Position numbers and translations under genes: made by a program
Assembly (NCBI GenBank): GCA_012976225.1
Contig: JAAVVG010000024.1
Location: 124,001-188,000 of the forward strand
Direction: 5' to 3'
DNA: 64,000 nucleotides
Source: Golubevia sp. BC0850
Taxonomy: Eukaryota; Basidiomycota; Exobasidiomycetes; Golubeviales; Golubeviaceae
Part shown: positions 62,389 to 64,000 of the stretch, piece after piece
Layout of the letters: each line of letters starts with the position of its first letter
Numbering within the stretch: the stretch's first letter is position 1
Notes under the pieces: generated by a model
Told to the model about the DNA's origin: nothing
Seen by the model: the letters and a program-made list of their open reading frames with translations, nothing else
Database searches by the model: none

Positions 62389-64000
62389 TCAAAGCCTCCC
62401 CTTCCCACCTGGCCCACCCTCAACTTTCTCTTTCTTCTTGGGAACTCCTGTATCAAGAGGTAAAGAATCTCCCGGCAACTTTCCCATCACCTGCTTCAAA
62501 CTCTTCTCTCCAACTCCATTAACAGCTTTCAACCAATCACTTGACAATTCCATCCATTCCCCTTTCAAATAAACCTCATGATTCCCAGGGTGTACAGTAT
62601 TGAATTCACTCTTAACGGTGTTTGCTAAACTTGCCATTAAGAATGTAGGAATGGCAGAATCTTTTGCACCCCAAGTTGAGAAGGAATGAACTTCCATCTG
62701 CTTTGGAAGTCTATCGAAATTTCCAAGGATCTTGGGGTTTGGTTTGAGAGAGGTAAGGAGTTGAGGAGAGGTAGAAGAGATTGGAGGAAAGGATCGAATC
62801 CATCTTGATGTGTTCTTTTCTGTGACTTCGATTCCGGAATAGGATAGGATGAAGGAGAAAGGAGGCTGAGAGGCTGGGAATGGGGCGAAGGAAGGGTTTC
62901 CTGAGAGAGAACCTGTGTGAGTTAGAAGTGATTGAACACACCAGCCTAAGGATAGAGAATGGAGATGAGGTGGTCAGTATCTTGGAGAGCGATTGAAGTT
63001 TAGGATAGTGAGAGAAAGAGAGACTGACCGAATTGAGCTCCAGCGCTGAACCCAATGCAACCTTGGAACTGACCACGCCGACAAAGAAAAGGAACAAGGT
63101 CAGTGAATTGAGTTGAAGAGCTGCTTTTGACAATTGGGTTATCTCGAATTCCGGATGAGCCGGAGACCTTGTGGAAGATAGACAACCTCCTTCCTCGCAT
63201 GGTGATGAGACTTTCCCATGCCCCTCTAATGTTCCTAATTGGGTGTAGATTCCTATCCAGAGGTCCATCTTGAGGTATTGACCCTGCATTTCAATCCCTC
63301 TAGTTGGCCACACCTTCTCTCCACATCCGAGCACTCACGCTCCATGTCACTCACCGGACCTTGTTCATTCATCAACTCAGCCAACATAACGAAACTAATC
63401 CCATAACCAATCCATTCACCTTTGGCCTTCCAACTTTCACCTTGCATACTATAAGTTCTAGGAAACTTCCTTTTCCTTCCAGCCATCTTCTCCAATTGGT
63501 TCATGAAACTTTCAACATTCTTGACTTTCCCATTTCCCTTCCTCAATTCTTCTTCATATGCTTTCTTAATTTCTGGAGAATTGTTAATGAGGGGTTGAGA
63601 GGAGTTCAAGTAACCTTTCATGGTCTCGGACCATTTACCTTCTGACCATTGAGAAGGTCGTTGTGCATCTGCGTCGATCTCAGATTGAGCTGCTATTTGG
63701 ATTGAAACTGCTTGAACTGCTGATGATAAAATCTTTTGAGCTTCTTTGTCTGGAGTTGCACTTGGAGCTGGCGCTTGAGCTTTGGTAGTTGATTGAGATT
63801 GTGAAGTTGTGAGGTTTGAAACTTGACCTTGAGTCCCCATACTGCAGTAGAATCAAAGGAAAGCATTAGACAAGTCCAAAGATCAAAGGATCAATCCCTT
63901 ACAAACTCACTAAGCAAAGTCTCTCAAACCAGGCATAGCGTTTGGAGCGTCTGGAGCTACAAATTCCCAATCAGATGGTAGAGACTTGATGAGAGGTTCT
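62389..64000 (-). CDS. FSH1-like serine hydrolase, 5' end outside window
   Basis: Visible exons are 64000-63911 (partial), 63841-63355, 63068-63029 and 62945-62389, all in frame. The first piece reads LPSDWEFVAPDAPNAMPGLR, like the FSH1 strand ending in DAP. The nucleophile is in FQGCIGFSAGAQFG (Ser elbow GFSAG), followed by PPFSFILSYSG. The acid is probably in WGAKDSAIPTF and the His in VHPGNHEV, completing the triad of the FSH1/dienelactone hydrolase-like alpha/beta family. Between the first strand and the nucleophile lies an insert of roughly 130 residues, Gln/Ser/Ala-rich then helical (KIKKAYEEELRKGNGK-like), not found in yeast Fsh1. The C-terminus is also extended with a Lys/Gly-rich tail. 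Start and total length are unknown. Confidence 0.85.

Overview
The window is fungal nuclear DNA, most likely from a basidiomycete. Nearly every gene is split by short introns (mostly 50 to 170 bases) with GTGAGT-type donors and C/T-AG acceptors. The gene content is that of a fungal cell: Ypt1, Ubp6, Noc2, a Mis6/CENP-I kinetochore protein, a Hook-type dynein adaptor, a siderophore transporter and alpha-arrestin-like PY-motif proteins. Base composition is moderate. I cannot place it below phylum with confidence. I saw no rRNA, tRNA or CRISPR. Exon structures were worked out by eye from splice signals and reading phase; nearly all junctions keep frame.

Layout. 0-4 kb: first exon of a Snf7/ESCRT-III gene at the left edge, a decayed F-box/LRR-like pseudogene, and a long purine-rich spacer. 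4-24 kb: a GCK-III/Ste20-type kinase (-), a Hook protein (+), a large acidic disordered protein (+), a relic last exon (-), a GNAT acetyltransferase (-), a short-chain dehydrogenase (-), and a long coiled-coil protein (+) that shares a 116-base promoter with the dehydrogenase. 24-43 kb: an unstable segment. Two F-box/LRR paralogues (24.9-26.5 kb minus, 41.3-43.0 kb plus) lie in inverted orientation and share an apparently identical 927-base tract inside otherwise diverged genes, which is the footprint of recent gene conversion. Between them are NOC2 (with a probable non-autonomous DNA element in a 1 kb intron), UBP6 divergent from it, an F-box pseudogene, a small beta-rich protein gene and a third, intron-less, decayed F-box copy.

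43-64 kb: a peroxiredoxin-like thioredoxin-fold protein, an alpha-arrestin-like protein with several PPxY-type motifs, the Rab GTPase Ypt1, a small secreted precursor with two copies of an ALYSMGIP peptide next to basic cleavage sites, a siderophore-type MFS transporter with a TATA box and GATA motifs upstream, a Mis6/CENP-I orthologue, a secreted type-B carboxylesterase/lipase, and an FSH1-like serine hydrolase running off the right edge.

Most genes are unrelated housekeeping genes. The two themes worth following are the F-box/LRR family (two intact genes, three pseudogenes, one relic exon, one conversion tract in about 43 kb) and the putative repeat-peptide precursor at 51.2-51.6 kb, which is my best candidate for an undescribed system.
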